NCBI RefSeq assembly: GCF_022919835.1
Contig: NZ_CP095074.1
Span: 1,488,001 to 1,552,000, forward strand
Length of the DNA stretch: 64,000 nucleotides
Source of the DNA: Halobacillus shinanisalinarum
GTDB lineage: Bacteria; Bacillota; Bacilli; Bacillales; Halobacillaceae
Reading direction: 5' to 3'
Positions 29,466 through 38,185 of this stretch are shown piece by piece. Each line of letters opens with the position of its first letter. The stretch's first letter is position 1. The translations under genes and the position numbers were made by a program. The notes under the pieces are model-generated. The model had not been told where the DNA came from, made no database searches, and saw nothing but the letters and a program-made list of their open reading frames with translations.

Positions 29466-30488
29466 CTAATGACCTTCCATCGGTGGAATCAATAAAAATC
29501 CTTCTCTTAATGGATCTTTGTCGTTATAGAAAAAGCGATGCATCCCCATAACCCAAGCTGAACCCGTCACTTCCGGGATCACCGCTTCATAATTCTCAAT
29601 AGCTGTAACTTCCAAAATCCTAGCTTTAAACAGCGTACCGACGATGCTTTCATAGACAAACCATTCATCTTTTCCTATCTGATTTTTACTAAACATGGCA
29701 GCAAGTTTGGCAGAGGTCCCTGTGCCACACGGCGAACGATCAATGCCACCAGGCGGAACCACAACTGTATTTTTAAGATCTGCTTCAGAATGGCCCGGAT
29801 CGGTAAAAAATTCAATATGTGTAAGCCCTTTAATAAATGGGTGTTCAGGGTGAGCCACTTCTTCTGAAGCATTGATAGCATTTCGAATCGTAATGCCCTG
29901 TTCAACAATAGTTGACGCATTCTCTGTACTCAAATTCAACCCTAGTTTACGGGCATCAATAATTCCGTAAAAGTTACCACCATAAGCAATATCGCATTGG
30001 ACATGGCCCATATTCTCTACAGCGATTTCAATTGTTTTTAGTAGAAAAGAAGGTACATTGGCGAAAGTAACTTCTTTTGCTTTTCCATTTTTAACATTAA
30101 CCTTTACTTTGACCAAACCAGCTGGCGTATCCAAATTAATGGTTGTATAGGGCTCGGTTATTTCAATGAGTCCCGCTTCAACAAGAGCCGTGCAAAAGCC
30201 GATCGTATCATGACCGCACATCGGCAAATAGCCGCCTGTCTCAATATAAATGACACCTATATCTGCCTCAGGATGACAAGGGTTGACCATTAAAGCTCCG
30301 GACATGACATCGTGCCCTCTTGGTTCATTCATCAGGAACTTTCTTATCCAATCATAATGCTCCTTCATGTATAGCATCTTTTCAGACATCGTATCGCCTT
30401 TCAGCACAGGAAGACCGCTTAAAACAGTTCTTGTTGGGTTTCCGCCGGTATGTGTATCAATGGTTGTAAACAGCCGTTGGAAATTCAT
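29466..30488 (-). CDS. 4-hydroxyproline 2-epimerase (proline racemase family)
   Basis: A 340-residue enzyme with both catalytic cysteines: Cys 91 in YLPMCGHDTIGF and Cys 254 in GGIDRSPCGTGTSA. It would convert trans-4-hydroxy-L-proline to cis-4-hydroxy-D-proline by two-base proton transfer. Family members also include proline racemase, but the surrounding deaminase, dehydrogenase subunits and ALDH make hydroxyproline the likely substrate. It immediately follows the oxidoreductase gene and precedes the Cys-less paralogue, to which it is clearly related (TTIDTH, NEPRGH, MHRFFYNDKDPLREGF). Transcription is expected from the sigma-54 promoter at 31708-31725. Confidence 0.9.
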   Translation of the reverse strand: MNFQRLFTTIDTHTGGNPTRTVLSGLPVLKGDTMSEKMLYMKEHYDWIRKFLMNEPRGHDVMSGALMVNPCHPEADIGVIYIETGGYLPMCGHDTIGFCTALVEAGLIEITEPYTTINLDTPAGLVKVKVNVKNGKAKEVTFANVPSFLLKTIEIAVENMGHVQCDIAYGGNFYGIIDARKLGLNLSTENASTIVEQGITIRNAINASEEVAHPEHPFIKGLTHIEFFTDPGHSEADLKNTVVVPPGGIDRSPCGTGTSAKLAAMFSKNQIGKDEWFVYESIVGTLFKARILEVTAIENYEAVIPEVTGSAWVMGMHRFFYNDKDPLREGFLLIPPMEGH

Positions 30489-31670
30489 TCAACTCTTCAC
30501 CCTCTCCTTAAAACGGTCATGACGTAATGGTTCAATCGGTATAGATGGTTCCTTTCCGGATATCATCTCTTCTATCATTTTTCCGGTTATCGCCGCCAAG
30601 CTGATTCCGTCCCCTTCATGACCAGCAGCTACATAGAATCCTGGCACTTCATCAACATGGGAAACGATAGGAAGATGATCTTCTGTCCACGGCCGCAAAC
30701 CAGCGTATGTCCGGATCACAGTCATATCCGCCATTTCAGGGTAAAAACGTACAGCTCTTTTAGCGATATTTCTTGTAACTTCATGACTTACTTTGGTATC
30801 AAATCCATTAAACTCCCTGCTGCTCCCGATTAAGAAATTTTGACTTTCTGTCGGCTCGAATACTAAGGCAACTCCGTATTTCTCCATTTCCGGACCCACT
30901 ACCCGCTCCCCACCAAACTTTGAAATGAGATAACCAAATTCCATGACTTTTCTCAATCCGACTGGCTGTTGTCTAGAAGCGACGATTAGTTGCCCCTTTC
31001 TAGGTTTAATCGGGATATCGACGCCCAGCATTTCACCAATATAGGGAGCCCACACCCCGCATGCATTGACAACCTTATTAGCTGTAAACACTCCATTGGT
31101 TGTTTCGATTACAAATTCATTTGCTGAATCCTTGTACACATTCTTGACTTCTGTATGCGTATGAATTTTCGCCCCATTTTTTTGAGCACTGTAAAACATC
31201 GAATAGGTCAACATATACGGGTTAACCGTTGAATCCGTTTTACACTCCAATCCACCATACAGATCATCAGCAAAATATCTCGATTCATTTCGTAAGTCCG
31301 CGCGGTCAAGCATCCTAAAGTCAAGACCAGCATTTTGCTGCTGTTGCACCCACTTTTGCGCCGCTTCCAATTCACGATCATTTTCACAAACAAGAATACT
31401 GCCCGGATTGCGGTATTCAAATGAGAGGTCAAGTTCTTTACTTAGTTGATGTACTAGTTGTTGGCTTTTTAATGACATTTGACTATCAAAACCAGGATCT
31501 TTATCAATCGCCAAAATATTGCCATCACATTTAGACGACGTTCCGCTTGCCAGCTCTTTTTTTTCAAGAACCGTTATATCCAATCCCGCTTTCGAACAAT
31601 AGTAGGAAATGGCCGCTCCCATTATGCCGCCGCCAATTATGACAACATCTCGGTGGGTTGCATGTTTCAT
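30489..31670 (-). CDS. FAD-dependent oxidoreductase, probable D-hydroxyproline dehydrogenase subunit (HcnC/DAO type)
   Basis: A 393-residue D-amino-acid oxidase/glycine oxidase-fold flavoprotein. FAD-binding GGGIMGAAISYYCSKAG lies at the N-terminus, with VVNACGVWAP in the middle and the terminal TYAGLRPWTEDHLPIV and AAGHEGDGISLA motifs. It is the catalytic type subunit that oxidises cis-4-hydroxy-D-proline to the pyrroline. The other subunits (flavoprotein, HcnA-like ferredoxin, BFD protein) are encoded divergently on the far side of the activator gene. Start ATG 31670 lies after GGAGGAGG. It is the first gene of the leftward operon. Confidence 0.85.
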   Translation of the reverse strand: MKHATHRDVVIIGGGIMGAAISYYCSKAGLDITVLEKKELASGTSSKCDGNILAIDKDPGFDSQMSLKSQQLVHQLSKELDLSFEYRNPGSILVCENDRELEAAQKWVQQQQNAGLDFRMLDRADLRNESRYFADDLYGGLECKTDSTVNPYMLTYSMFYSAQKNGAKIHTHTEVKNVYKDSANEFVIETTNGVFTANKVVNACGVWAPYIGEMLGVDIPIKPRKGQLIVASRQQPVGLRKVMEFGYLISKFGGERVVGPEMEKYGVALVFEPTESQNFLIGSSREFNGFDTKVSHEVTRNIAKRAVRFYPEMADMTVIRTYAGLRPWTEDHLPIVSHVDEVPGFYVAAGHEGDGISLAAITGKMIEEMISGKEPSIPIEPLRHDRFKERVKS

Positions 31671-31707
31671 TAAACCTCCTCCCTTCAAAAAGAATTCATA
31701 AATAATA

Positions 31708-31725
31708 ATGCAAATTCCATGCCAA
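31708..31725 (-). promoter_or_regulatory. Sigma-54 promoter of the leftward hydroxyproline operon
   Basis: On the reverse strand TTGGCATGGAATTTGCAT has the -24 TGGCA and -12 TTGCA elements at standard spacing. It lies about 40 bp upstream of the first gene and faces away from the activator gene at 31832. Confidence 0.85.
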
Positions 31726-31742
31726 CAATAAAAAGAGATAAG

Positions 31743-31767
31743 ATTCAGAATAATATTGAATTCAGAA
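31743..31767. promoter_or_regulatory. Candidate activator binding sites
   Basis: ATTCAGAA occurs twice in direct orientation (31743-31750 and 31760-31767), 17 bp apart, between the sigma-54 promoter and the activator gene. This is a suitable position for an upstream activating sequence; the assignment is inferred. Confidence 0.35.
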
Positions 31768-31831
31768 CACCAATGTGTAAAGATATTTTTAAAGTGTCAA
31801 TATTTTTTTACATCCCAGGAGGTGCTTTTTA

Positions 31832-33553
31832 ATGCTTTCGATTTTTTCAGACTTAAAACAATTTATAAATACAGATGCCCTTGTCCTTAACAAGAAAGAC
31901 TTGACCAAAAAGGAAATGTATCCTCTAGTAAAGGCCAATCATCCTAGAAAAGTTTTTATCATAAACGAAGAAAACATCCACCATATCAGATTTTCCGAAC
32001 AGACCAACCAGTTCTTTCATCTGACATGCTGTGAAGTTTCTGCTAATGAAAAAATTTCTAGTCTTATAGACAGATTAAAAGACTATGAACTACTGATTGT
32101 TAAGGACAAAAAGGGAAATATTCTTGGTTATGTAGATTCCAGCGAGTTATGTATAAAATTATTTACCGCCTATCAGCATCTGCAGGCATACATTTCTACT
32201 ATTCTGGATACAACAGAAGAATCATGCACAGTCATTGACAGTGATGAAAGTGTCATTGGATGGACAAAAGGTGCGGAACAAATCTTCTCCTTCAAACAGG
32301 AAGAAATCGTCGGGAAACCCATTACTGAGTTTTTCCATAACAATCTGTTGGAGATATTAAAAACATTGAAGGACGGTACTTCAGTCCATCATAGACAACA
32401 TAAAGCAAGAGAAAATCAGGTAGTGTTAATTAACTCAAACCCGGTTTACTTTAATGACGCAATTATTGGAGCCGTTGTATCAGAAACCGACATCACGAGC
32501 CAAATCAAATTAAACAAAGAACTGTATCACGCGACGGAAAAGATCTTTCGTTTAGAAAAAGAAGTGAATAAATTAACTTCTACAGAGGATCCTTTTATCA
32601 AAATAAGAGGAAGCAGCACAGCCTTAAAGAAGACCATCAAAAAAATGAAAAAGGCCGCTTCTACGAATACGAATATTCTCATTCACGGGGAAAGCGGTGT
32701 AGGGAAGGAACTTTTCGCAAAGGCTGTACACAATATACGTGAAAGAGAAGAGGCACCGTTTGTAGCCATCAACTGCGGGGCGATACCATCGTCACTTTTT
32801 GAGAGTGAAATCTTTGGGTATGAGAAAGGTGCTTTTTCAGGAGCAGATCAAAAAGGCAAAAAAGGGAAAGCACAACTAGCTAAAGGTGGAACATTATTTT
32901 TAGACGAGATTGGCGAAATGCCACTCGAGATGCAAGTAAAAATATTAAGACTGCTTCAAGAAAAGAGATTTTATCCTGTAGGTGGAACCAAAGAAATAGA
33001 AGTAGACTTTAGAGTAGTCGCAGCAACAAACCGTGATTTAAAAGGACTTATACATGATGGTCAGTTCAGAGAAGACCTGTATTATCGGTTAAATGTCGTA
33101 AGTATAGAAGTTCCCCCACTGAGAAAACGTCCGGAAGATATCATAGAATTAACGCACTACTTCCTTCACGAAATTTCCATAAAGTACAACCGACCCATCC
33201 ATGGAATATCGCAAACCGTGATGCAAGCACTTCTTCGCCATGAATGGTATGGAAACATTAGGGAGCTTAAAAATGTGATCGAACGACTCGTTGTTTTTTC
33301 AGAAGACGGAGAAATAAAAGTGGATGATATACCTTTCGAAACGGCTAAACCACAAGCAGCCATCCCCCATTCCCGGACACTCTCAAGAGACGACGATCGT
33401 TCATTAAGCAAGAGGCTTCAAGAAGTAGAGAAAGAGATCATTCTTAAAGAATTGAAAAAGGTAAACGGAAATAAATTATCGTGTGCCCAAAACCTTCAGA
33501 TTACAAGAGCAACCCTATATAACCGATTAAATAAACTGGATATTAAAACCTGA
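31832..33553 (+). CDS. Sigma-54-dependent transcriptional activator with PAS domain
   Basis: A 573-residue enhancer-binding protein. An N-terminal region of unknown type (about 1-110) is followed by a PAS domain (about 120-225), the AAA+ domain with Walker A GESGVGKE (286-293), the sigma-54 contact loop EKGAFSGA (Ser replacing the usual Thr of GAFTGA), Walker B GGTLFLDEIGEM (352-363) and the arginine-finger FREDLYYRLNV. A Fis-type HTH (NGNKLSCAQNLQITRATLYN) ends the protein. It is flanked by two divergent sigma-54 promoters, both facing away from it, and almost certainly activates both arms of the hydroxyproline locus in response to a pathway compound sensed by the PAS or N-terminal region. 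ATG 31832 follows AGGAGGTG. Confidence 0.93.
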   Translation: MLSIFSDLKQFINTDALVLNKKDLTKKEMYPLVKANHPRKVFIINEENIHHIRFSEQTNQFFHLTCCEVSANEKISSLIDRLKDYELLIVKDKKGNILGYVDSSELCIKLFTAYQHLQAYISTILDTTEESCTVIDSDESVIGWTKGAEQIFSFKQEEIVGKPITEFFHNNLLEILKTLKDGTSVHHRQHKARENQVVLINSNPVYFNDAIIGAVVSETDITSQIKLNKELYHATEKIFRLEKEVNKLTSTEDPFIKIRGSSTALKKTIKKMKKAASTNTNILIHGESGVGKELFAKAVHNIREREEAPFVAINCGAIPSSLFESEIFGYEKGAFSGADQKGKKGKAQLAKGGTLFLDEIGEMPLEMQVKILRLLQEKRFYPVGGTKEIEVDFRVVAATNRDLKGLIHDGQFREDLYYRLNVVSIEVPPLRKRPEDIIELTHYFLHEISIKYNRPIHGISQTVMQALLRHEWYGNIRELKNVIERLVVFSEDGEIKVDDIPFETAKPQAAIPHSRTLSRDDDRSLSKRLQEVEKEIILKELKKVNGNKLSCAQNLQITRATLYNRLNKLDIKT

Positions 33554-33563
33554 TCAAAAATAA

Positions 33564-33581
33564 CTGGCATCATTCTTGCAT
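33564..33581 (+). promoter_or_regulatory. Sigma-54 promoter of the rightward hydroxyproline genes
   Basis: CTGGCATCATTCTTGCAT carries TGGCA (33565-33569) and TTGCA (33576-33580) at the exact -24/-12 spacing, immediately after the activator gene and about 36 bp before the BFD protein start. Confidence 0.85.
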
Positions 33582-33617
33582 CTATAAAAGGTACAATATT
33601 GCTCAGGAGTGATACAG

Positions 33618-33935
33618 TTGACAGAAAACGAAATGATGGTTTGCAGATGTGAAGAAGTTACTTACAAAGATCTCATGGAAACAGCTGCCAAATACAATTG
33701 CTCCGCTAGAGAACTAAAACTTAGAACTAGAGCAGGCATGGGTTACTGCGGTGGCAGAACGTGTCGAAGTATGGTAGACAAGATGGCTTCAAATGCGGAA
33801 AGCCAAAAGCGCACCCAAATCACTTTAAAATATCAACCGCCTATACGTCCGATTCGTTTCGAGGATTTAGGGGGCAAGAAAAATGAACCGTCGCATCTTA
33901 GAACACCCTGTACTCGGAAAATTAAACGAAAATGA
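33618..33935 (+). CDS. BFD-like [2Fe-2S] protein, dehydrogenase accessory subunit
   Basis: Small iron-sulfur protein. The MVCRCEEVTYKDLME start and MGYCGGRTCRSM segment supply the four cysteines (CxC and CxxxxC) of the bacterioferritin-associated ferredoxin fold that occurs in amino-acid and opine dehydrogenase complexes. TTG 33618 is 8 nt from AGGAG; a GTG three codons earlier is too close. The frame runs 53 nt into the next gene. One additional G in the run of five at 33870-33874 would instead end it at a TGA overlapping the next ATG, the usual compact arrangement, so the last ~20 residues (KKNEPSHLRTP...) are probably an artefact of a missing base. Confidence 0.75.
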   Translation: MTENEMMVCRCEEVTYKDLMETAAKYNCSARELKLRTRAGMGYCGGRTCRSMVDKMASNAESQKRTQITLKYQPPIRPIRFEDLGGKKNEPSHLRTPCTRKIKRK

Positions 33936-34219
33936 TGATGTCTCTTTTACCTTCAATCATAAAGCCTATAAAGGTTTGGAAAATGAACCCCTTGCAGCAG
34001 CACTCTTAGCCAACGGGATACGTACCCTTCGATATCATGAAGAAAGCGGCTCCTCACGGGGATTTATTGTAATATCGGTCACTGTTTCGAGTGCAGATTA
34101 ACAGTGAATGGAAAGCAGGGGGTCCGAGCATGCCTCACCCCCTTCAGGAAGGAATGATCGTTAAAAGCGGTGGAAAACTTCCTACCCCTGTCAAAGATTG
34201 GAGTGCTGAACATGAATGA
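33883..34219 (+). pseudogene. HcnA-like (2Fe-2S) ferredoxin subunit, one frameshift
   Basis: The first frame gives MNRRILEHPVLG, VSFTFNHKAYKGLENEPLAA and ALLANGIRTLRYHEESGSS, the start of the small ferredoxin subunit of hydrogen-cyanide-synthase/sarcosine-oxidase-like dehydrogenases. It then stops early. Reading one base later from the G run at 34058-34061 restores IYCNIGHCFECRLTVNGKQG and VRACLTPLQEGM, containing the CxxxxxCxxC and C residues of the [2Fe-2S] site, through to a TGA that overlaps the next start. With one G added the protein is about 112 residues and complete. It is either a real frameshift or a homopolymer error; the latter is favoured because neighbouring genes show the same type of lesion. 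Confidence 0.75.
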
Positions 34220-35435
34220 TGTGATTATTATCGGAGCGGGGCCTGCAGGATTATCAGCAGCCATTACCTGTGCGAACAAGGGATTAGACGTATTGATCAT
34301 TGATGAATACTTAAAGCCAGGTGGAAGGCTGCTTGGACAACTTTATGAAGAACCGGATGGAACATGGTGGAATGGGATCCATGAGTCAGCTAAGTTATAT
34401 GAAGAATCGCTAAATAAAGGTGTGCAATTCCTTATGAACATACCTGTAAACAACATCGAAAGAATCCAGGAAGATTGGGTTATTTATACAGAAGACGCTA
34501 CATTCTATACAAGGCATTTATTATTGGCAACGGGTGCTGCAGAATCACCTGTTCCCGTGACAGGATGGACTTTACCTGGCGTGATGTCCGTTGGGGCCGC
34601 ACAAGTCATGACAAATGTACACCGTGTAAAACCGGGTGAAAAAGGCGTCATTATTGGCGTCAATGTTCTCTCCGCCGCCATTGCTATGGAATTGAAACTT
34701 GCTGGAATTGACGTGGCTTGTCTTACATTGCCAAAGAACAATCAACTAACTGAAGAAGCGGCACAGCCCAGAAATGTCATGGAGTCCCTTCTTCATGTAT
34801 CCCATATGGCACCATCTCCCCTTGTACGTATGGGCAGTAAGTTCATGAAAAATAAATTGATGAAAAAATTAGGGATCACCTTCTACCCTAAAAAAGGAGT
34901 AAAGATGTGGGATATTCCAATCCAGCTTAGAAAAGCAGTTATTAATATATATGGGAATGGTCAAGTAGAAGGAGTAACTCTGGCTACAATTGATACGAAC
35001 GGGGAAGTCTTAAAAGGAAGCGAAGAACATATAGCCTGTGATTTCGTATGCATCGCTGGCGGTCTATATCCTCTAACAGAGTTAGCTGCAGTTGCTGGCT
35101 GTCCATTTTATTTGATTGAAGAATTGGGAGGTTATGTTCCTTTACACAATACACGTATGGAAACGACAGTAAGTGGATTATACGTTGCCGGTAATATTAC
35201 TGGCATTGAAGGCGCAAAGGTTGCTGTAGCTCAAGGGGTTACAGCAGGGTTATCGATAGCGAAGAATTCAGGGGTAAAGGATTTGGAATACGAGGTCAAG
35301 CAGTCCATTCAGTCTATTGAAAGCACGAGAAAAAACGCTTACATTCAATTTCATCCTGACGTGGCGAAGGGGAAAAGGATTTTACAGGAGCAATGGGAAG
35401 AATATAAGGCTTCTGCCGAAAAGTTACCTCTCTAA
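34212..35435 (+). CDS. FAD/NAD(P)-binding oxidoreductase, HcnB-like dehydrogenase subunit
   Basis: A 407-residue flavoprotein with an N-terminal dinucleotide fold (VIIIGAGPAGLSAAIT), a second nucleotide-binding motif around GVIIGVNVLSAAIAMELKLAG, and a C-terminal GLYVAGNITGIEGAKVAVAQG motif. It matches the larger flavin subunit of HcnABC-type D-amino-acid or hydroxyproline dehydrogenases. Start ATG 34212 overlaps the stop of the HcnA-like gene. It presumably forms a membrane-associated complex with the HcnC-like, HcnA-like and BFD proteins and passes electrons to the respiratory chain (inference). Confidence 0.82.
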   Translation: MNDVIIIGAGPAGLSAAITCANKGLDVLIIDEYLKPGGRLLGQLYEEPDGTWWNGIHESAKLYEESLNKGVQFLMNIPVNNIERIQEDWVIYTEDATFYTRHLLLATGAAESPVPVTGWTLPGVMSVGAAQVMTNVHRVKPGEKGVIIGVNVLSAAIAMELKLAGIDVACLTLPKNNQLTEEAAQPRNVMESLLHVSHMAPSPLVRMGSKFMKNKLMKKLGITFYPKKGVKMWDIPIQLRKAVINIYGNGQVEGVTLATIDTNGEVLKGSEEHIACDFVCIAGGLYPLTELAAVAGCPFYLIEELGGYVPLHNTRMETTVSGLYVAGNITGIEGAKVAVAQGVTAGLSIAKNSGVKDLEYEVKQSIQSIESTRKNAYIQFHPDVAKGKRILQEQWEEYKASAEKLPL

Positions 35436-35459
35436 TAATTTCAAATTTATATTAAAACT

Positions 35460-35496
35460 AATAACCAGTGTCAGAATAATTTTGATACTGGTTATT
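35460..35496 (+). terminator. Terminator of the rightward hydroxyproline genes
   Basis: A 14-bp stem AATAACCAGTGTCA/TGATACTGGTTATT with one G-U pair and a 9-nt loop, 25 bp after the flavoprotein stop. Confidence 0.75.
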
Positions 35497-35548
35497 TCAT
35501 GTATCTGTAAATCGTTAAAACTCTTCATAAGTAGCAGGATCTTGATCT

Positions 35549-35770
35549 TTAATTTCTGCCATCCTGGTGGGTCAACTCTGCGATCATACTCATCTCAGAC
35601 TCGTCTAATGAAAAATCAAAAATGGATATATTTTAAATTTAGCGTTCGACAGATGAAGATTTAGGAATTGGGATGGGTTCCAGTTGATAATGCCAACGCA
35701 AAATAATTTGTGAAACCGTCTTATTATGATGGTCGGCCACTCCTTTCAGAAATATTTTAAGATTATCACC
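35549..35770 (-). pseudogene. C-terminal relic of an aldo/keto reductase
   Basis: The reverse strand encodes VADHHNKTVSQIILRWHYQ then PIPIPKSSSVER, followed by two in-frame stops and NISIFDFSLDESEMSMIAEL. This is the familiar cofactor-binding end of aldo/keto reductases (the K.TVAQ..LRW...IPKS pattern). Only the last ~70 codons survive. Confidence 0.7.
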
Positions 35771-36179
35771 TGTGGTTGTGGTTTAAAATCCAAATATTCA
35801 GTACAAACAACAGAATAAAAGGTGAGGCAGTAGATTGAATCGTGTACGTCTTTGTTTTGCCTATCAACATCAAGGAGAGATTGATCTGTAACAGTATATT
35901 AGATAATAAGTTTCTGATGGAAAGTATTCAAAGAGTTCTCATTTTAAACTATCGTAACTGAATCAAAAAAAGATTAAAAAATGACTCATCTTATTAAATA
36001 GAACACCAAGAGGAGAAGTGCAAAGGATCTTACACGTTTAACGTGCCTCCCCTCTTATCTACACTCGCTAAATACTTTTTCGTGATTTGCGCCCGATCGT
36101 ATTCTTGAACAAGGTTTAACACATGATGTCATTTCACATTTTTAACCTATAACATATTTAGTTTGATATCATCGAACCG
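35771..36179. other. Non-coding spacer
   Basis: No gene is visible. A short piece GCGCCCGATCGTATTCTTGA at about 36089-36108 resembles the right half of the dispersed hairpin element described from 37 kb onward. Confidence 0.4.
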
Positions 36180-37133
36180 CTAATTCTTATTATGCATTAA
36201 AAGTCGTAACGTTTCTTCAAGGCCTTTTTGGAAGGGAGTTGCTGGTACGGGGCCGATACGTTTTTCATATTTTTCCCCACTCAAAACAAACCCTTCTTTA
36301 GTGAGGTACATAATTTCAACCACTTCCCTCATAAACGGGTCAAACAACCCAATTAAACGAATAGCACTTTTATTTAAAGGGATGACCATCTTTCGATTTC
36401 CAGTTACCTTACGAGCTATCTGGGTAATTTCATTACCTGATATCAATCCTGCTCCAGGTATATTCCAATTTTCTCCATAAGCATCGTCTTTTTCTGCTAT
36501 ATTTACAATCATCTTAGCTGCATCTGGTAAATATACATATTCCCGTGGTGTTACTAAATTCCCAATAAAAATGGTAACTTTCTGAGAAGCCATCCCTTCC
36601 AAAGTGGGCTGTAAATAGGAATTCTGTGAAGTCACACCATAATAATCCGGCAGCCTTACAATTAATGCTTTTGCATCCTCCCATTTATTACTAAATATTA
36701 ATTTCTCAAATTCTACTCGTAACTCACCTTTTTTCGTGTGTGGCTGTTGTGGATGATTTTCATCGCCCTTTGCAATTTGATGTCCGTAAACATATATACC
36801 ATCTACAATAACAATCTTCTTCCCCAGAATATCTGCTGCTTTCATTACACTTTCTCCAAGCAAATGGAGTTTTTCCTCCATCTCTTGATATTTAACGTTG
36901 GCACATTGGAATATAACATCCGCGTCTCTTGCTGCGTCAACAATAGTTTGGTAATCAAATATATCACCCAGTTTGTATGACAAACGTTGATCAAAATCGT
37001 GCTCCTCCATTAATGTTTTCAATTTATTTTCGGAACGCCCGAAAGCAATGACTTCTATCTGCCTCTCCAGTAATTCTGAAACGATAACCTGACCCGTTCC
37101 ACCGGTTGCCCCTAATACAATCGCAGTTTTCAT
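36180..37133 (-). CDS. NAD-dependent epimerase/dehydratase-like protein (extended SDR)
   Basis: A 317-residue Rossmann-fold protein beginning AIVLGATGGTGQVIVSELL, a GATGGTG nucleotide-binding motif of NAD-dependent epimerase/dehydratases and NmrA-like proteins. A GIYVYGHQ segment holds a possible catalytic Tyr, and PREYVYLPDAAKMIVNIAE is typical of the extended SDR C-terminal half. Substrate unknown. It lies downstream of, and on the same strand as, a TetR regulator; both promoters share TGATCAATCAATAA, so the gene is probably derepressed when that regulator binds a ligand. Confidence 0.78.
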   Translation of the reverse strand: MKTAIVLGATGGTGQVIVSELLERQIEVIAFGRSENKLKTLMEEHDFDQRLSYKLGDIFDYQTIVDAARDADVIFQCANVKYQEMEEKLHLLGESVMKAADILGKKIVIVDGIYVYGHQIAKGDENHPQQPHTKKGELRVEFEKLIFSNKWEDAKALIVRLPDYYGVTSQNSYLQPTLEGMASQKVTIFIGNLVTPREYVYLPDAAKMIVNIAEKDDAYGENWNIPGAGLISGNEITQIARKVTGNRKMVIPLNKSAIRLIGLFDPFMREVVEIMYLTKEGFVLSGEKYEKRIGPVPATPFQKGLEETLRLLMHNKN

Positions 37134-37156
37134 AATCTCATCCCCCTTTTAGTTAG

Positions 37157-37170
37157 TGATCAATCAATAA
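37157..37170. promoter_or_regulatory. Probable TetR operator, upstream of the epimerase-like gene
   Basis: TGATCAATCAATAA; the same 14-mer occurs inverted at 37748-37761 before the tetR gene. Each contains the palindrome core TTGATCAA or a close variant. Confidence 0.6.
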
Positions 37171-37186
37171 ATAAACTTAAGTGAAA

Positions 37187-37210
37187 AAACCGATGATAAT
37201 CCGTCATCGG
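37187..37210 (-). terminator. Hairpin after tetR
   Basis: CCGATGA/TCATCGG stem overlapping the end of tetR, with six T on the reverse strand. It separates tetR from the epimerase-like gene, which then needs its own promoter at about 37140-37180. Confidence 0.75.
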
Positions 37211-37725
37211 CTTTGTTCACCGTCAATAAGCTCAGGTAAATCTATGAAAAAGGAAATATTACAGAGTATCCCCCTTGCCAAAAAGGTCGTGACTTCTCTA
37301 TCCGCATTTGGAATTCCTGCCGATTGAAACCTTTCCAGTGTATAACTTCTAATACGTGACAATCCTTTCCTTATAGATTGTTGTATTGCTTCTTCCGTCA
37401 CTGAAAAACCTATAACCTGTAACGCAATTTCATTAGGATTTGATTCAGACAACTCTTCATATGCGTCAATCATTTTGGTGACCAGATGGTCTTGGCTAGC
37501 CTCTACATTTTCAAAAGTTTGAATGATTCGTTCAAATGCTCTATCTAAAGCTGCGATAAACAACTCTTCTTTTGTTTTAAAGAATTTAAAGACATAAGGT
37601 TGAGATATGCCGGCTTTTTCTGCAATGAGTGCAGTAGTTGTATTATAATAACCTCTTTTCGCAAAAACTTCCAACCCCGCCTCTAGAATATCTTCCTTAC
37701 GATTTCCCTTTTTTGGTCTAACCAT
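37204..37725 (-). CDS. TetR-family transcriptional regulator
   Basis: A 173-residue repressor. The N-terminal HTH has KEDILEAGLEVFAKRGYYN and AEKAGISQPYVFKFFKTKEE; the C-terminal ligand domain is helical. ATG 37725 is preferred to the GTG three codons upstream because AGAGGTG is better spaced. The gene is preceded by the inverted copy of the operator seen before the epimerase-like gene, so it probably autoregulates and controls that neighbour. Confidence 0.88.
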   Translation of the reverse strand: MVRPKKGNRKEDILEAGLEVFAKRGYYNTTTALIAEKAGISQPYVFKFFKTKEELFIAALDRAFERIIQTFENVEASQDHLVTKMIDAYEELSESNPNEIALQVIGFSVTEEAIQQSIRKGLSRIRSYTLERFQSAGIPNADREVTTFLARGILCNISFFIDLPELIDGEQSR

Positions 37726-37747
37726 ACGTAACACCTCTCTCAGTTAA

Positions 37748-37761
37748 TTATTGATTGATCA
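37748..37761. promoter_or_regulatory. Probable TetR operator, upstream of tetR
   Basis: TTATTGATTGATCA, the exact reverse complement of the site at 37157-37170, 23 bp before the tetR start. Confidence 0.6.
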
Positions 37762-37883
37762 ATTACATAATAACCAACTTTAATACCGAATACAAGTGCA
37801 TTGCTTCAAATCTTTTGGGAAGAAGCTTGTACAATGAGAAGTGTTTATGCTCACCCTTTGTGTACGATTTGATGTTCAACAAT

Positions 37884-37960
37884 TTGGCCCTACACATTAA
37901 GAAAAGCGCAATCCTTTGCTCCAGAATTGCGCCCCTTTAATTGAATAAAAATATATCTTG
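37884..37960. repeat. Dispersed hairpin element, copy 1
   Basis: GGCCC (37886) is followed by the stem GCGCAAT..ATTGCGC (37905-37932) and GCGCCCC. The right terminal repeat is poorly conserved. Same family as the complete copies at 45355, 53736 and 56189. Confidence 0.65.
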
Positions 37961-37962
37961 AT

Positions 37963-38064
37963 TTATTCAACTTTACTTGCTAATAAAATGTCTTTGATTT
38001 CGTCAACACTATTTACAATATGTGTAGGGATAGCGTCAGGAAAATGCGCATTTACAACGATAAG
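37963..38064 (-). pseudogene. C-terminal relic of a HAD-superfamily hydrolase
   Basis: A short reverse-strand frame ends PDAIPTHIVNSVDEIKDIL followed by a few residues and a stop. This resembles the tail of PpaX/PhnX-like HAD phosphatases (DAIPT.IV.S..E....L). It directly adjoins element copy 1. Confidence 0.45.
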
Positions 38065-38185
38065 CATTTTGATATAAAGTCTTATAAGACATAATATAGC
38101 CTAATTTCAAATAAAGGAAATATCTTCTTGACAGTCGAATATTAGCCTAGAACCATAATTAACTATTTCGATGAGGAGGATTCTT

